Origin: Wallemia ichthyophaga EXF-994
Taxonomy: Eukaryota > Basidiomycota > Wallemiomycetes > Wallemiales > Wallemiaceae
Assembly: GCF_000400465.1 (NCBI RefSeq)
Contig: NW_008806280.1
Coordinates: 186,001-250,000, forward strand
Length of the DNA: 64,000 bases
Direction of reading: 5' to 3'
This document shows positions 25,919-36,713 of this stretch, piece after piece. The notes beneath the pieces are model-generated. The model was given only the letters and a program-made list of their open reading frames with translations. It did not search any database and was not told the DNA's origin. The position numbers and the translations under genes were made by a program. How positions within the stretch are numbered: the stretch's first letter is position 1; the number at the start of each line of letters is the position of its first letter.

Positions 25919-27064
25919 ATGCAATCGCCGCAATGGAAAATTCATGAGTGAGTTAAATTTACGGCTTTGGATGGTGATTTGATAGTACATTTGTATTTCC
26001 AGCGCCTTGGTTCAAGCCTCCTCGTCACAGCTAACGTAATACAGTTCAACATTGGCTGGCGGTGCAGCGGGCGTGGTGGCAAGCGTGCTTACATGTCCAT
26101 TAGACGTAATAAAAACTAGACTACAAGCTCAAAAGAAGTCCAAAGGACACACGCTGGATGGTGTAATTGGTTGGTTCACCAATTTTGTCGTCGGATTGCG
26201 GTATTTGGCGCTAACATTACGATTTATAGATACGGTAAAGAAAATATCTCATGAACAAGGATACAAAGGTTATTACAAAGGATTGGGTCCGACGATACTT
26301 GGCTATCTTCCAACTTGGGCCATTTACTTTACAGTTTATGACGAGGTCAAGGCTATTCTTTCAAGCAAGCGAGGTGTGTAGACTTTTATATGCTACAATG
26401 CTATTTCTTACTTAGGAATCAAGGTGACCCCGATGGAGTAGATTGGTCAACTCATATGATTGCATCTGCTAGTGCGGGCGCTACAGGCGCAACTCTCACC
26501 AACCCATTGTGGGTGGTAAAAACAAGATTCATGGTGAGATTCTTTGGTTATTTGCGGATTCATTGCTTATTCCTTGCCTAGACTCAGGAGAAGGGAACGA
26601 TACCATATAGACATACTTTACACGCTTTGGAATCCATTTATAAGAATGAAGGGATGAAAGGTTTCTATAAAGGATTGATACCGTCACTGGTCGGAGTGAC
26701 GCACGTAGTAATTCAATTCCCGGTGTACGAAAGACTCAAGTTGAAAATGAAGAAGGCTGATAATGGTGAATTATCTACTATTTCACTTCTCGCCTGCTCT
26801 TCAATATCCAAAATGATGGCATCAGTTTCGACTTATCCACACGAAGTAGTCAGGACGCGACTCCAGGTGGAGAGGAGGTATCACCACGGACTTAATAATA
26901 GAAAGATACTTACAGTCATTAATGACATTTTATCGGAATCAGGATTTAAAGGTTTGTACAAAGGACTATCGGTGACGTTACTTCGAACGGTCCCAAATAG
27001 TGCGATGACATTGTTAGCGTACGAAATGATTATGTCAGAGTTAAGCAAATCAAGGCGAAAGTAA
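25919..27064 (+). CDS. Mitochondrial carrier (SLC25), NAD/pyrimidine-nucleotide type
   Basis: Five exons (25919-25947, 26045-26160, 26230-26373, 26424-26533, 26582-27064) give 293 aa with three carrier repeats. Each repeat shows the Px(D/E)xx(K/R)x(R/K) signature: PLDVIKTRLQ, PLWVVKTRFM and PHEVVRTRLQ. The segments LGYLPTWAIYFTVYDEVKA and KGLIPSLVGVTHVVIQFPVY are typical of the subgroup holding yeast Ndt1/Yia6 (NAD), the folate/FAD carriers and Rim2-like pyrimidine carriers. The protein would sit in the inner mitochondrial membrane and exchange a nucleotide or nucleotide-derived cofactor; the exact substrate cannot be assigned by eye. Introns 1 and 2 carry clear CTAAC branch sites just upstream of their acceptors, supporting the model. 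It follows rnr1 by 104 bp. Confidence 0.85.
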
Positions 27065-27165
27065 TTTATACCACTTGTATTCTAATCTGTTAAATTTTAT
27101 CTGGCACATGACATAGCCCTGTGCCTAAGGATGCGGTGCACCAAACATTTTATTAACCGACAGCG

Positions 27166-27682
27166 ATGAACTTACTCAAAACACTTAGTGTAATTGGATT
27201 GATCGTAGCAGCTAGCGCTGCTCCAGCCGGCTCAGTGAGTATTGCTCGATAAAATGCGGATTGGCCACTGACATGATACAACCCAGTCAGCACAGAATGA
27301 ACATGCAGCTACCGTAGATAAGGTTAGTGGGCACCTATCAAGTGAGGTAGAGCTAAGGCTTATAAAACAATCCTCGCAGAGAGACTTTGGAGACTTTATT
27401 CAAGGCGCTGAAGATACTGGCGAAGATATAAAGGATTTCTTCACCGGAGAAAAGCGTGATTGGATGGATAAAACTTCAGACTTTTTCGACAATATTGGAG
27501 ACGCCTTCACCGGCGATGACGATAAGCAAAAGCGCGATTGGGTTGAGGACGCTTCAAATTTCTTCGATAACATTGGAGACGCCTTCACCGGCGATGACGA
27601 CAAGCAAAAGCGCGATTGGATCGACGATATCGGACAATTCAGTGAGAACGTCAAGGATATGTTCGATGGTGATGATAAGTAG
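27166..27682 (+). CDS. Small secreted acidic protein with Kex2-cut repeats (KEP-type precursor)
   Basis: Three exons (27166-27234, 27287-27322, 27380-27682) give 135 aa. I recognise no named family. It has a signal peptide (NLLKTLSVIGLIVAASAAPA), a short spacer, then four acidic segments separated by KR: VDKR, GEKR, KQKR and KQKR. Two middle segments are near copies of 26 residues built around FFDNIGDAFTGDDDKQKR; the outer segments are related but diverged (DFIQGAEDTGEDIKDFF and DWIDDIGQF). KR is the cleavage site of the Golgi protease Kex2, so secretion of several 20-26 residue acidic, aromatic peptides is the natural prediction. Fungal precursors of this layout include repellents, toxins and cyclic-peptide precursors; which role applies here is unknown. 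It is intron-split like its neighbours and sits between the carrier and gid7. Confidence 0.75.
27458..27613 (+). repeat. Two 78-bp tandem units in the Kex2-repeat precursor
   Basis: Units 27458-27535 and 27536-27613 each begin at the Asp codon after KR and end with the next KR. The second half of the unit, from FFDN to KQKR, is nearly identical in DNA. A third, shorter and diverged unit begins at 27614. Confidence 0.9.
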
Positions 27683-27798
27683 AACACAACGGCGGCTTAG
27701 CGGCTTGTAAATAAATTGCACTGTAAAATCATGGGATATGACAATGCTTGGATTTGTATAATTCTTCTGGTTGAACCATCTACACGGTGCTGAGATAG

Positions 27799-29736
27799 AT
27801 GGAAAATACTGTGACAAGCCATTTCAATGTCGATAAGGAGGAATATATTAGACTTGTACTACAATCACTCAAAGACCTTGATTTATCGTGAGCACAGAAT
27901 TCCTCCTATTCTGCTATCACTGACGACCTCATTAGCAGCAGCTTCAATTGCCTATCACAAGAATCCGGCGTGGAGTTGGAATCTGATACCGTCACTCAAT
28001 TACGCTCTTCTATTTTACAAGGCAATTGGTCCACTGCCGTTCATTTAATCGATAAACTCAATGTGGACCACTATGAAGCACTGAATTCAAAGATTATTCT
28101 TAATAAGCAGCATTATCTTGAATCTTTGGAATGCGGCGATGATAAATCCGCTATTAATATCCTCCGACATTCTTTGGTTCCACTAATTCAGTCTGATCCA
28201 TGTCAAGTTCAGTTATTGTCGAGGTTGGTTTGGCTGTTTGATTTGAGCGCCATTTAACTTAGATTCTCAGTTGGCTCATGTGTAGCTCACCCGCAGAATT
28301 ACGTCAAAGAGCCCATTGGGATGGTTCAAATATGACATCACGATCAAAGCTACTCGATAGCTTACAATCTTACATAAAACCTTCAATTATGCTACCACAA
28401 AGCAGACTTTTCAATCTACTCAACCAAGCAAAGCTTTATCAATCACGTAATAACCGTTATAGCAGCATACATGACGAAAATCTAAACTTCTCTCTCTTAA
28501 ATGATTACCATCAGGACAACTCAACGTTCCCAAATTTCAACTCTCTCACTGTCAAAGCACACTTTGATGAAATCTGGCATTGTTGCTTTAGTCACAACGG
28601 TAATTATCTTGCAACGTCATCTCGTGATAAATCTGTTGTCATTTGGGAGGTTGATGTTGTTCGGCAGATCTTCAGAAAGTCTTTGACTATCTTAAATCAT
28701 GACGAAGATATAAGTGCTATCTCTTGGTCTAATGATGATACTATACTCCTCACTGCTGCGGAGGAGACTATATACATTCATCATACTGTAACTGGCAATA
28801 GTATCAACAGCTATCAAGGCGCTCATGAGCATGATGAGACTATCTCAAGCCTATTGTGGGTAAACGATGACTCTAAATTCTACTCAACCGGGCTTGATCA
28901 GAAGGTTATTGAATGGAGTCACAACGGCGCAGTGCTGCACAAGTGGAATGACCTACCCATACGCATAATGGACGCTGCTCTTACACCAGATCAGACAAAG
29001 CTTGTAGTCGCTGGTCCTGACGGTCCTCAGCCGACTGTTGGACAAGATGGCACGTTAAGTTACAATGAGGAGATGCGTCATCTAATGGTGTATGACACTG
29101 AATCAAGAACTTGTTTGTGGTAAGAATGTCTTGGTCTTTTGCTTCATGTCTTGCTTACTTTGATATATTAGGCAAGTCGAGATGAAGAATGAAATATCGT
29201 CTCTCAAAGTATCTTCTGACTCCACCAAAGTAATTGTCAACTACGCGCCTGATGAGATACAAATATGGAGTCTGACAGACCAATGTCTGCTCAAGAAGCT
29301 CTTCGGCCACAAGCAATCTAAACATGTAATTAAGTCGTCTTTTGGAGGGTTGGACGAGGGCTTTGTTTTGAGCGGTAGCGAGGGTTAGAAAGCTGCATTT
29401 GAACTGTCTTTTACTGACTCTATTTCAGATGCTGCCATCTATGTATGGCATCTTCAATCAGGAGAACTCATGGAGATACTCAAAGGACACGAGAAAGGTT
29501 GCGTAAACTCAGTAGCGTGGTCACCGACAATGCCGTTGATATGTTCTGTCGGCGATGATCGCACAATACGTATGTGGTCAACAAGGACATCTTCCAGCAA
29601 GCATACAGAGCTCAACCTGCTAGAAAACGAAGGCGATGAGGGCTCCATGCATGGTATCGAAGGTGGCGTGGAAGTTGACGATGAGGAGGTAGACGAAGCT
29701 ATCGATGAGGTCGATTATCACATAGCTGATCAGTAG
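27799..29736 (+). CDS. gid7: WD40 protein of the GID/CTLH ubiquitin ligase (Gid7/WDR26)
   Basis: Five exons (27799-27887, 27936-28223, 28271-29119, 29172-29383, 29429-29736) give 581 aa. The N-terminus has a LisH-like helix pair (YIRLVLQSLKDLDLS, SQESGVELES) and a CTLH-like part (QLRSSILQGNWSTAVHLI), then the linker PSIMLPQSRLFNLLNQA. At least six WD40 blades follow, for example HFDEIWHCCFSHNGNYLATS and GHEKGCVNSVAWSPTMPLI. This order is diagnostic of Gid7/WDR26, a subunit of the GID E3 ligase that degrades gluconeogenic enzymes in yeast. The tail is strongly acidic. The start at 27799 gives a full LisH element. It is the last gene before the large inverted repeat and points towards it. Confidence 0.9.
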
Positions 29737-29940
29737 CAACTATCATCAGTTTGATTATATCCATAAATTACTTATATGCATTTGGTTTGTTGATAAATTA
29801 GATGGCCTTGTGTTCGTTACTCGTAACTTTGAGAATAAAGTCTGCTTTCAATAGTTACCCTTACTCAGTCATAAAAGTACCAAAAATTCAAAGCGATGAT
29901 AAAACTCTGTCAAAGCATTGTTAAATTTCTGAGAGCTTGA

Positions 29941-32387
29941 ATATTACTTAACAGCTGTATCCCTTGGATCCTTAAATACTGGATCTGAGACTCATCTCTG
30001 TATATGATAGGGTGATTTGAATGTTAATTTAATACTATCTAAAGCGTTTTGAAGAAATCTATTGAGCTAAATACGCTCAAGGCACCTTGCAAATGACCAA
30101 GTAAGTGAGAAGTCGAATGCAAATAGGATTACTATGAACGATGTCACGCGCTTCATATATAAATAAACAAATATGTCTAGCTGATGAAGACAAGTAGCAC
30201 CCAATCAGCTCAGAATTTCGGCTGTATAAACGTGATTTACGTTCTCCGACAATTAGCGTCCACAGGATTTCATGCTGGCTCCAAGGAGACTTTATTTTTA
30301 TGACCAGTAGTGCATTTCGAAATTTCAAACAATAGGGTTTGACAGGTATTATAGACTGGATTGGAATCTTAGATGTTATGATTTTAGGAACAAATATTTT
30401 TAGATCTTAAATCACACTCACTGCATTATGTCAAATTTAGCTGGACGAGTGTAGAGCAAATTACTTAAGTTATTCATGATAAGGGCATTTGAATTCTTCT
30501 CACACAGGTACTCTGCACATAATGATATCTAAATCTCCCCACTTTGTACTACCGATGATGCTGTAAAAAATACGTCATTGAGCATGGTATTTTCGACTGT
30601 GAGAGGGGAAGCATGGTAAAAAATAATCCTGAGTGTATTAGAGCTACATTTAAGCTATCTAAGAATCTAATAGCACTCTTCAGCCTTCAAACGACGGTAT
30701 GTCCACGAAAGGAAGACGTGATATTGACGCGCTTAACTATAAGTTCAGCGTTGTAATTTGAAGGCGTACTTTTCTTTCGCTTATCAGTCACCAAAAATGC
30801 TGTCAATAATTCCAAACTCCACCTGTTCTTCCCTCCCTAACTGCCTCAATACCCGTATCTGCTGGTACCACTCCTCAGTAGTCATCGCAACTCAATAAGC
30901 TGAAACAATAATTCCTCAATAATACACTAGGAAAGCTCGCTGTCTTGTTGTATGCAAGATACGCTAGGAATTCAAGTTGCGTGATCCTCTTGTTTAGGCA
31001 GCGCAAGAATATACGTCGTCCAAATTTCAGAGACTAATGATGTCAACTCATCAAACGATACCAAGAGAACATACGATATATATCTTATTCTCTTTCCTTC
31101 TGTCAAAGTGTCATATCGCTGACTTTTCTCGTCAACGCTTTCGGTTGTGTGGTCGGATAGTCACTGGTCGCCGGACATTCATTCTGAATCGATAGTGAGT
31201 CATCGTCGGAAAACTTCATGTTCACTTTATTCCATCTGCTCATTCGCTGTACAAACCGTTCCTCAACCCAGCAGTCGAAAACTTAAAAGAATTGCAGTCT
31301 TGTTAATTACGAGATGCCACGAGCCACGCTAATTTTTAACTGTATCTTAACATCATAACTAATATAATTATAATATCTGACATTGCTTAAGTCACTAGTC
31401 TGAATCTGTTAGGTGACAAACCCAATATTAATCCCAAGCCCTTTTTATCGTCACGCTCTCTCTTCGCCGTCTCGTAAACGTCTTTTACCTTCTCCTCGTA
31501 GCCTTATCGGATAAACCTCCAGGACAGATTTCAAGCAGAACACTTTAAAGGTCACGCTATTTTTATATTACATTCTAATTAATTATTATAATGGATGTTA
31601 AATTTACTGTACAAGTCATTTCTCAAGTACAACTCTGAACCTTAACAGTGCCTTAACAAACTTTGTGATGGAATTAAATTGCTAAGATGAGTTATCGATG
31701 TGAAACAAAAACTTTTATAGAAAAGGGGTAATGGTTGCAATGGCCGGAGTCGTCAAAATCCACGTCATGGCTGTATCTTAATTAACAGAATTACCGAACC
31801 CTGCACGCTTCGAAAAAGAAGAATAAAATTGCTTAAAACGATATGCATTATCAAAATACAAAGATAATTATGCAAATATCAGAATGTAATTGGATCCGCT
31901 AGTCCAAATAATTGCGTAAGGTTAAGACAAATTGAACACAGTCCCAAAAAGGTATCCATTTGTCATTGAGTTTTCTAAGATATCTCTGATTAATACGCAC
32001 TCACTATTTATAATAGCAATTTGGTCACGATTCATAAAAACACTGGCACTGAGGAAAGGATAAGATTGAGGAGAAAAGAAAAGTGAACCAAACAGACAGC
32101 CGTTCAGCCATTTGTATGTTAAAAGTCCAGAAATCATGACATAATATTCTAAATCGCAATATCCTTGAAAAACGATAATGTACATGCTCTAGCTACGATG
32201 AAGAGTAAATAGACGTAAAAAGTAAGCCTGATAATTATTTCTGGGCATTTCCATTGCTGGAAAGCAGGTAACGTCTATGTGTTTATCGAAATCGCATTTA
32301 ACCTCCATTTGACATATGAAATGTTCACATTGATTTGATTCAAAATCATAGAGATCCGTGGGTCTGACAATTTATTCGGTTCACTTG
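29941..32387 (+). repeat. Left arm of 2.45 kb inverted repeat
   Basis: Every base pairs with the right arm by the rule left + right = 66479, with no indel seen over the whole length. In the stretches compared base by base, the only internal differences are three substitutions near 31274, 31298 and 31317. At the outer end the match fades from about 29946 outward. The near identity implies recent duplication or ongoing gene conversion. Confidence 0.95.
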
Positions 32388-34091
32388 AATGCTCAATTTT
32401 TATGTTTAAAGCTTCCATTATAATTCAACTTGTGCACTTCAAAAATTGCTTAAATATTCAGTCGAATTGTGGAACAAGCCATGAATGAATAAATTTTACA
32501 CATTAATTCCCAAAAAGGTTGTGAAATTCGATGAGTGACAGATAATTCTGGACATCTGTTTATCGAGAAAAACTGGATCAATCAATTTAAAAATTAAATC
32601 ACCACCCAGTTGAATTAACCGTTACAATATAGAGACATGGCGATCAGTCTTGAGTGATATACAAAGCCTAAATTAGCTTTGAAGAAGTCATATATTTAGA
32701 CAATTTTTGAAGTCAATTTCCAAGACTGCAAAGTTGAAGATTTGTTGATCTAGTACAAAATAGATGTTCTGCAAGAAGCTTCTTTTTCTTGTCAAAGATC
32801 ATTCTAACTGTATGAGCGTGATTAATAATTATGCTTATTGTCAATCTTAGTTAGTACTTTAAACCCGGAAAATTGTCAGTTTGAAGTGACCGTATCTTGA
32901 TTAGATCCGTGTCAGAAGCTCGATTTCGACAAAATAACTTCGAAATCTAACTTGCGCCAAATCATGATAAAAAAAACACATCAATCAATGGCAGATAAAT
33001 TTTTTTAGTCCATATAGATTTCCCTACACATTATATATCACTATAAAACAAAATAGCGCTAGCTTTATTAACCTAAAGTTTTCGATGGCTTATTATATAT
33101 ATTATACAACGATTTACTCTTACAAGTGTCAGTTTTGTGAAGTTTTTTTAAAGTTAGATCAATACTCGTTAGAATAATATTTTAATCGAACATGTTTTAG
33201 TTAGCTTAAGCGTAAGGAGAAGTAACTTCAAGAATAGACACATCAGTAAATGATGACAGCCGATAAAATGAACGAAGCTTGAAAAACTTCAACGTGATAC
33301 TGTTTCATAAGATGGAGAGAATGTGCCGATTAATACCCTATTGGTTTTTCTAACATTTTTTATTGTTACGTTTTTGATCTAATTAATAATATATATCTTT
33401 TAATGGTCGGGTGCAAAATAATCTCTTAAATGAAAGGTCTCCACCTCTATCAATTCATGGCTTCGTCTCAAATTCCATGTTTTATTATCTATGAATATTT
33501 TTCGGAATAAATGCAGTCATTGTTACCTGCATTCTTTAATCTAAATCAATTATTCAGGAAGTTGGAACATCTGTAGTTCTAACATCCGTAAATAAACCCA
33601 TAGTCGTGGCTAGTTTGTGGATGGCATAAAATCTTCGACTAATCCGAAGTACTTAAAAAGCGAAATTGGAAAAAATTTAACATTCACACACAATTTGCTA
33701 AAATGCTAATCATTTTGTCAAATATACTCATTTTGTCCATCCGTTTTATGCAATTATTTGAAGCATGTCCATGTTAAAAATAGTGAGCTGTTGATCGTAA
33801 GTCGATGTTTGGTTATAATCTAGGATGACCTTTTTATAAAACGATGAATGGGCTACAACAAAATAGTATTCTTTTTTAGTTCACAAGTACTACATTGACT
33901 TTCGTAAACATTAGCCTTTGACTTTTTATAACAATTTTTAGCTTCATGATCTTCATAGTGCGCTTTTATTTTCAAATAACATTGTGTTGACATGAACTTG
34001 AGTTAATAATTTCCCCGTGACTCAATCCCTCAGATCTCTTGTTGTGAGATTACACTGTTTCGCTGAGTTTAAAACACATAACATTTTAATC
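32388..34091. other. AT-rich core between the inverted arms
   Basis: This 1704-bp unique spacer has no open frame of note. Three 60-base lines I counted (from 32461, 33001 and 33361) hold 19, 16 and 14 G/C, that is 23-32%, against 27 of 60 in a coding line at 52801. Runs of A or T and short AT repeats (for example around 33091-33110) are common. It is the most AT-rich segment of the window by eye. Confidence 0.85.
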
Positions 34092-36538
34092 CAAGTGAAC
34101 CGAATAAATTGTCAGACCCACGGATCTCTATGATTTTGAATCAAATCAATGTGAACATTTCATATGTCAAATGGAGGTTAAATGCGATTTCGATAAACAC
34201 ATAGACGTTACCTGCTTTCCAGCAATGGAAATGCCCAGAAATAATTATCAGGCTTACTTTTTACGTCTATTTACTCTTCATCGTAGCTAGAGCATGTACA
34301 TTATCGTTTTTCAAGGATATTGCGATTTAGAATATTATGTCATGATTTCTGGACTTTTAACATACAAATGGCTGAACGGCTGTCTGTTTGGTTCACTTTT
34401 CTTTTCTCCTCAATCTTATCCTTTCCTCAGTGCCAGTGTTTTTATGAATCGTGACCAAATTGCTATTATAAATAGTGAGTGCGTATTAATCAGAGATATC
34501 TTAGAAAACTCAATGACAAATGGATACCTTTTTGGGACTGTGTTCAATTTGTCTTAACCTTACGCAATTATTTGGACTAGCGGATCCAATTACATTCTGA
34601 TATTTGCATAATTATCTTTGTATTTTGATAATGCATATCGTTTTAAGCAATTTTATTCTTCTTTTTCGAAGCGTGCAGGGTTCGGTAATTCTGTTAATTA
34701 AGATACAGCCATGACGTGGATTTTGACGACTCCGGCCATTGCAACCATTACCCCTTTTCTATAAAAGTTTTTGTTTCACATCGATAACTCATCTTAGCAA
34801 TTTAATTCCATCACAAAGTTTGTTAAGGCACTGTTAAGGTTCAGAGTTGTACTTGAGAAATGACTTGTACAGTAAATTTAACATCCATTATAATAATTAA
34901 TTAGAATGTAATATAAAAATAGCGTGACCTTTAAAGTGTTCTGCTTGAAATCTGTCCTGGAGGTTTATCCGATAAGGCTACGAGGAGAAGGTAAAAGACG
35001 TTTACGAGACGGCGAAGAGAGAGCGTGACGATAAAAAGGGCTTGGGATTAATATTGGGTTTGTCACCTAACAGATTCAGACTAGTGACTTAAGCAATGTC
35101 AGATATTATAATTATATTAGTTATGATGTTAAGATACAGTTAAAAATTAGCGTGGCTCGTGACATCTCGTAATTAACAAGTCTGCAATTCTTTTAAGTTT
35201 TAGACTGCTGGGTTGAGGAACGGTTTGTACAGCGAATGAGCAGATGGAATAAAGTGAACATGAAGTTTTCCGACGATGACTCACTATCGATTCAGAATGA
35301 ATGTCCGGCGACCAGTGACTATCCGACCACACAACCGAAAGCGTTGACGAGAAAAGTCAGCGATATGACACTTTGACAGAAGGAAAGAGAATAAGATATA
35401 TATCGTATGTTCTCTTGGTATCGTTTGATGAGTTGACATCATTAGTCTCTGAAATTTGGACGACGTATATTCTTGCGCTGCCTAAACAAGAGGATCACGC
35501 AACTTGAATTCCTAGCGTATCTTGCATACAACAAGACAGCGAGCTTTCCTAGTGTATTATTGAGGAATTATTGTTTCAGCTTATTGAGTTGCGATGACTA
35601 CTGAGGAGTGGTACCAGCAGATACGGGTATTGAGGCAGTTAGGGAGGGAAGAACAGGTGGAGTTTGGAATTATTGACAGCATTTTTGGTGACTGATAAGC
35701 GAAAGAAAAGTACGCCTTCAAATTACAACGCTGAACTTATAGTTAAGCGCGTCAATATCACGTCTTCCTTTCGTGGACATACCGTCGTTTGAAGGCTGAA
35801 GAGTGCTATTAGATTCTTAGATAGCTTAAATGTAGCTCTAATACACTCAGGATTATTTTTTACCATGCTTCCCCTCTCACAGTCGAAAATACCATGCTCA
35901 ATGACGTATTTTTTACAGCATCATCGGTAGTACAAAGTGGGGAGATTTAGATATCATTATGTGCAGAGTACCTGTGTGAGAAGAATTCAAATGCCCTTAT
36001 CATGAATAACTTAAGTAATTTGCTCTACACTCGTCCAGCTAAATTTGACATAATGCAGTGAGTGTGATTTAAGATCTAAAAATATTTGTTCCTAAAATCA
36101 TAACATCTAAGATTCCAATCCAGTCTATAATACCTGTCAAACCCTATTGTTTGAAATTTCGAAATGCACTACTGGTCATAAAAATAAAGTCTCCTTGGAG
36201 CCAGCATGAAATCCTGTGGACGCTAATTGTCGGAGAACGTAAATCACGTTTATACAGCCGAAATTCTGAGCTGATTGGGTGCTACTTGTCTTCATCAGCT
36301 AGACATATTTGTTTATTTATATATGAAGCGCGTGACATCGTTCATAGTAATCCTATTTGCATTCGACTTCTCACTTACTTGGTCATTTGCAAGGTGCCTT
36401 GAGCGTATTTAGCTCAATAGATTTCTTCAAAACGCTTTAGATAGTATTAAATTAACATTCAAATCACCCTATCATATACAGAGATGAGTCTCAGATCCAG
36501 TATTTAAGGATCCAAGGGATACAACTGTTAAGCAATAT
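34092..36538 (-). repeat. Right arm of 2.45 kb inverted repeat
   Basis: Mirror image of 29941-32387. The segment 34976-35695 has higher GC (about 38-48% in the lines counted) and contains short open frames with protein-like composition, for example VKDVYETAKRERDDKKGLGL near 34990 and MTTEEWYQQIRVLRQLGREE at 35594. I cannot connect them into a supported gene. A segment near 35874-36410 has decayed relatives 24 kb away. Confidence 0.95.
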
Positions 36539-36713
36539 TGAAACCCTTAGAAGTAATCAATTCGTGCATTTTTCTTCTGTATGCATTACTTGCATTAGTG
36601 AATGTGTGACTCAACCAGGAACGAGAAAGCGAAGGAATGATATATATTACATCAATCCGGTATATACCATTAAGAGACTACATCTATTATAATGTGCAAA
36701 GTATAAAATACAG

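Larger units (their letters stand above)
29737..36713. other. 7 kb gene-free block with inverted repeat; candidate centromere
   Basis: No convincing protein gene, tRNA or rRNA was found between the ends of gid7 and mtr10. The block consists of a 204-bp left flank, two 2447-bp inverted arms, a 1704-bp AT-rich core and a 175-bp right flank. Open frames of 60-87 codons occur, but the arm ones appear as mirror copies and show no known domain. The layout (unique AT-rich core, inverted arms, no genes) is that of inverted-repeat regional centromeres such as those of fission yeast and Candida tropicalis. That is an inference from architecture alone. Confidence 0.55.

Noticed and set aside
32388-34091. 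Core read as an invertible mating-type cassette
   Set aside because: The core encodes no homeodomain, HMG or pheromone-receptor frame, and it is too AT-rich and stop-dense to carry such genes.
31922-34557. Mirror-image open frames of 61-87 codons in the arms (31922-32185/34294-34557, 30077-30328/36151-36402, 31147-31332/35147-35332)
   Set aside because: They are duplicated because the arms are duplicated. They lack recognisable domains, lie in AT-rich DNA, and the one region with an older copy (35874-36410 against 59.6 kb) does not keep the frame.
29941-36538. Inverted repeat read as a foldback transposon or terminal repeats of a DNA transposon
   Set aside because: No transposase-like frame in the core or arms, and no target-site duplication was evident at the outer ends. 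Still possible for a non-autonomous element, so it is kept only as an alternative.
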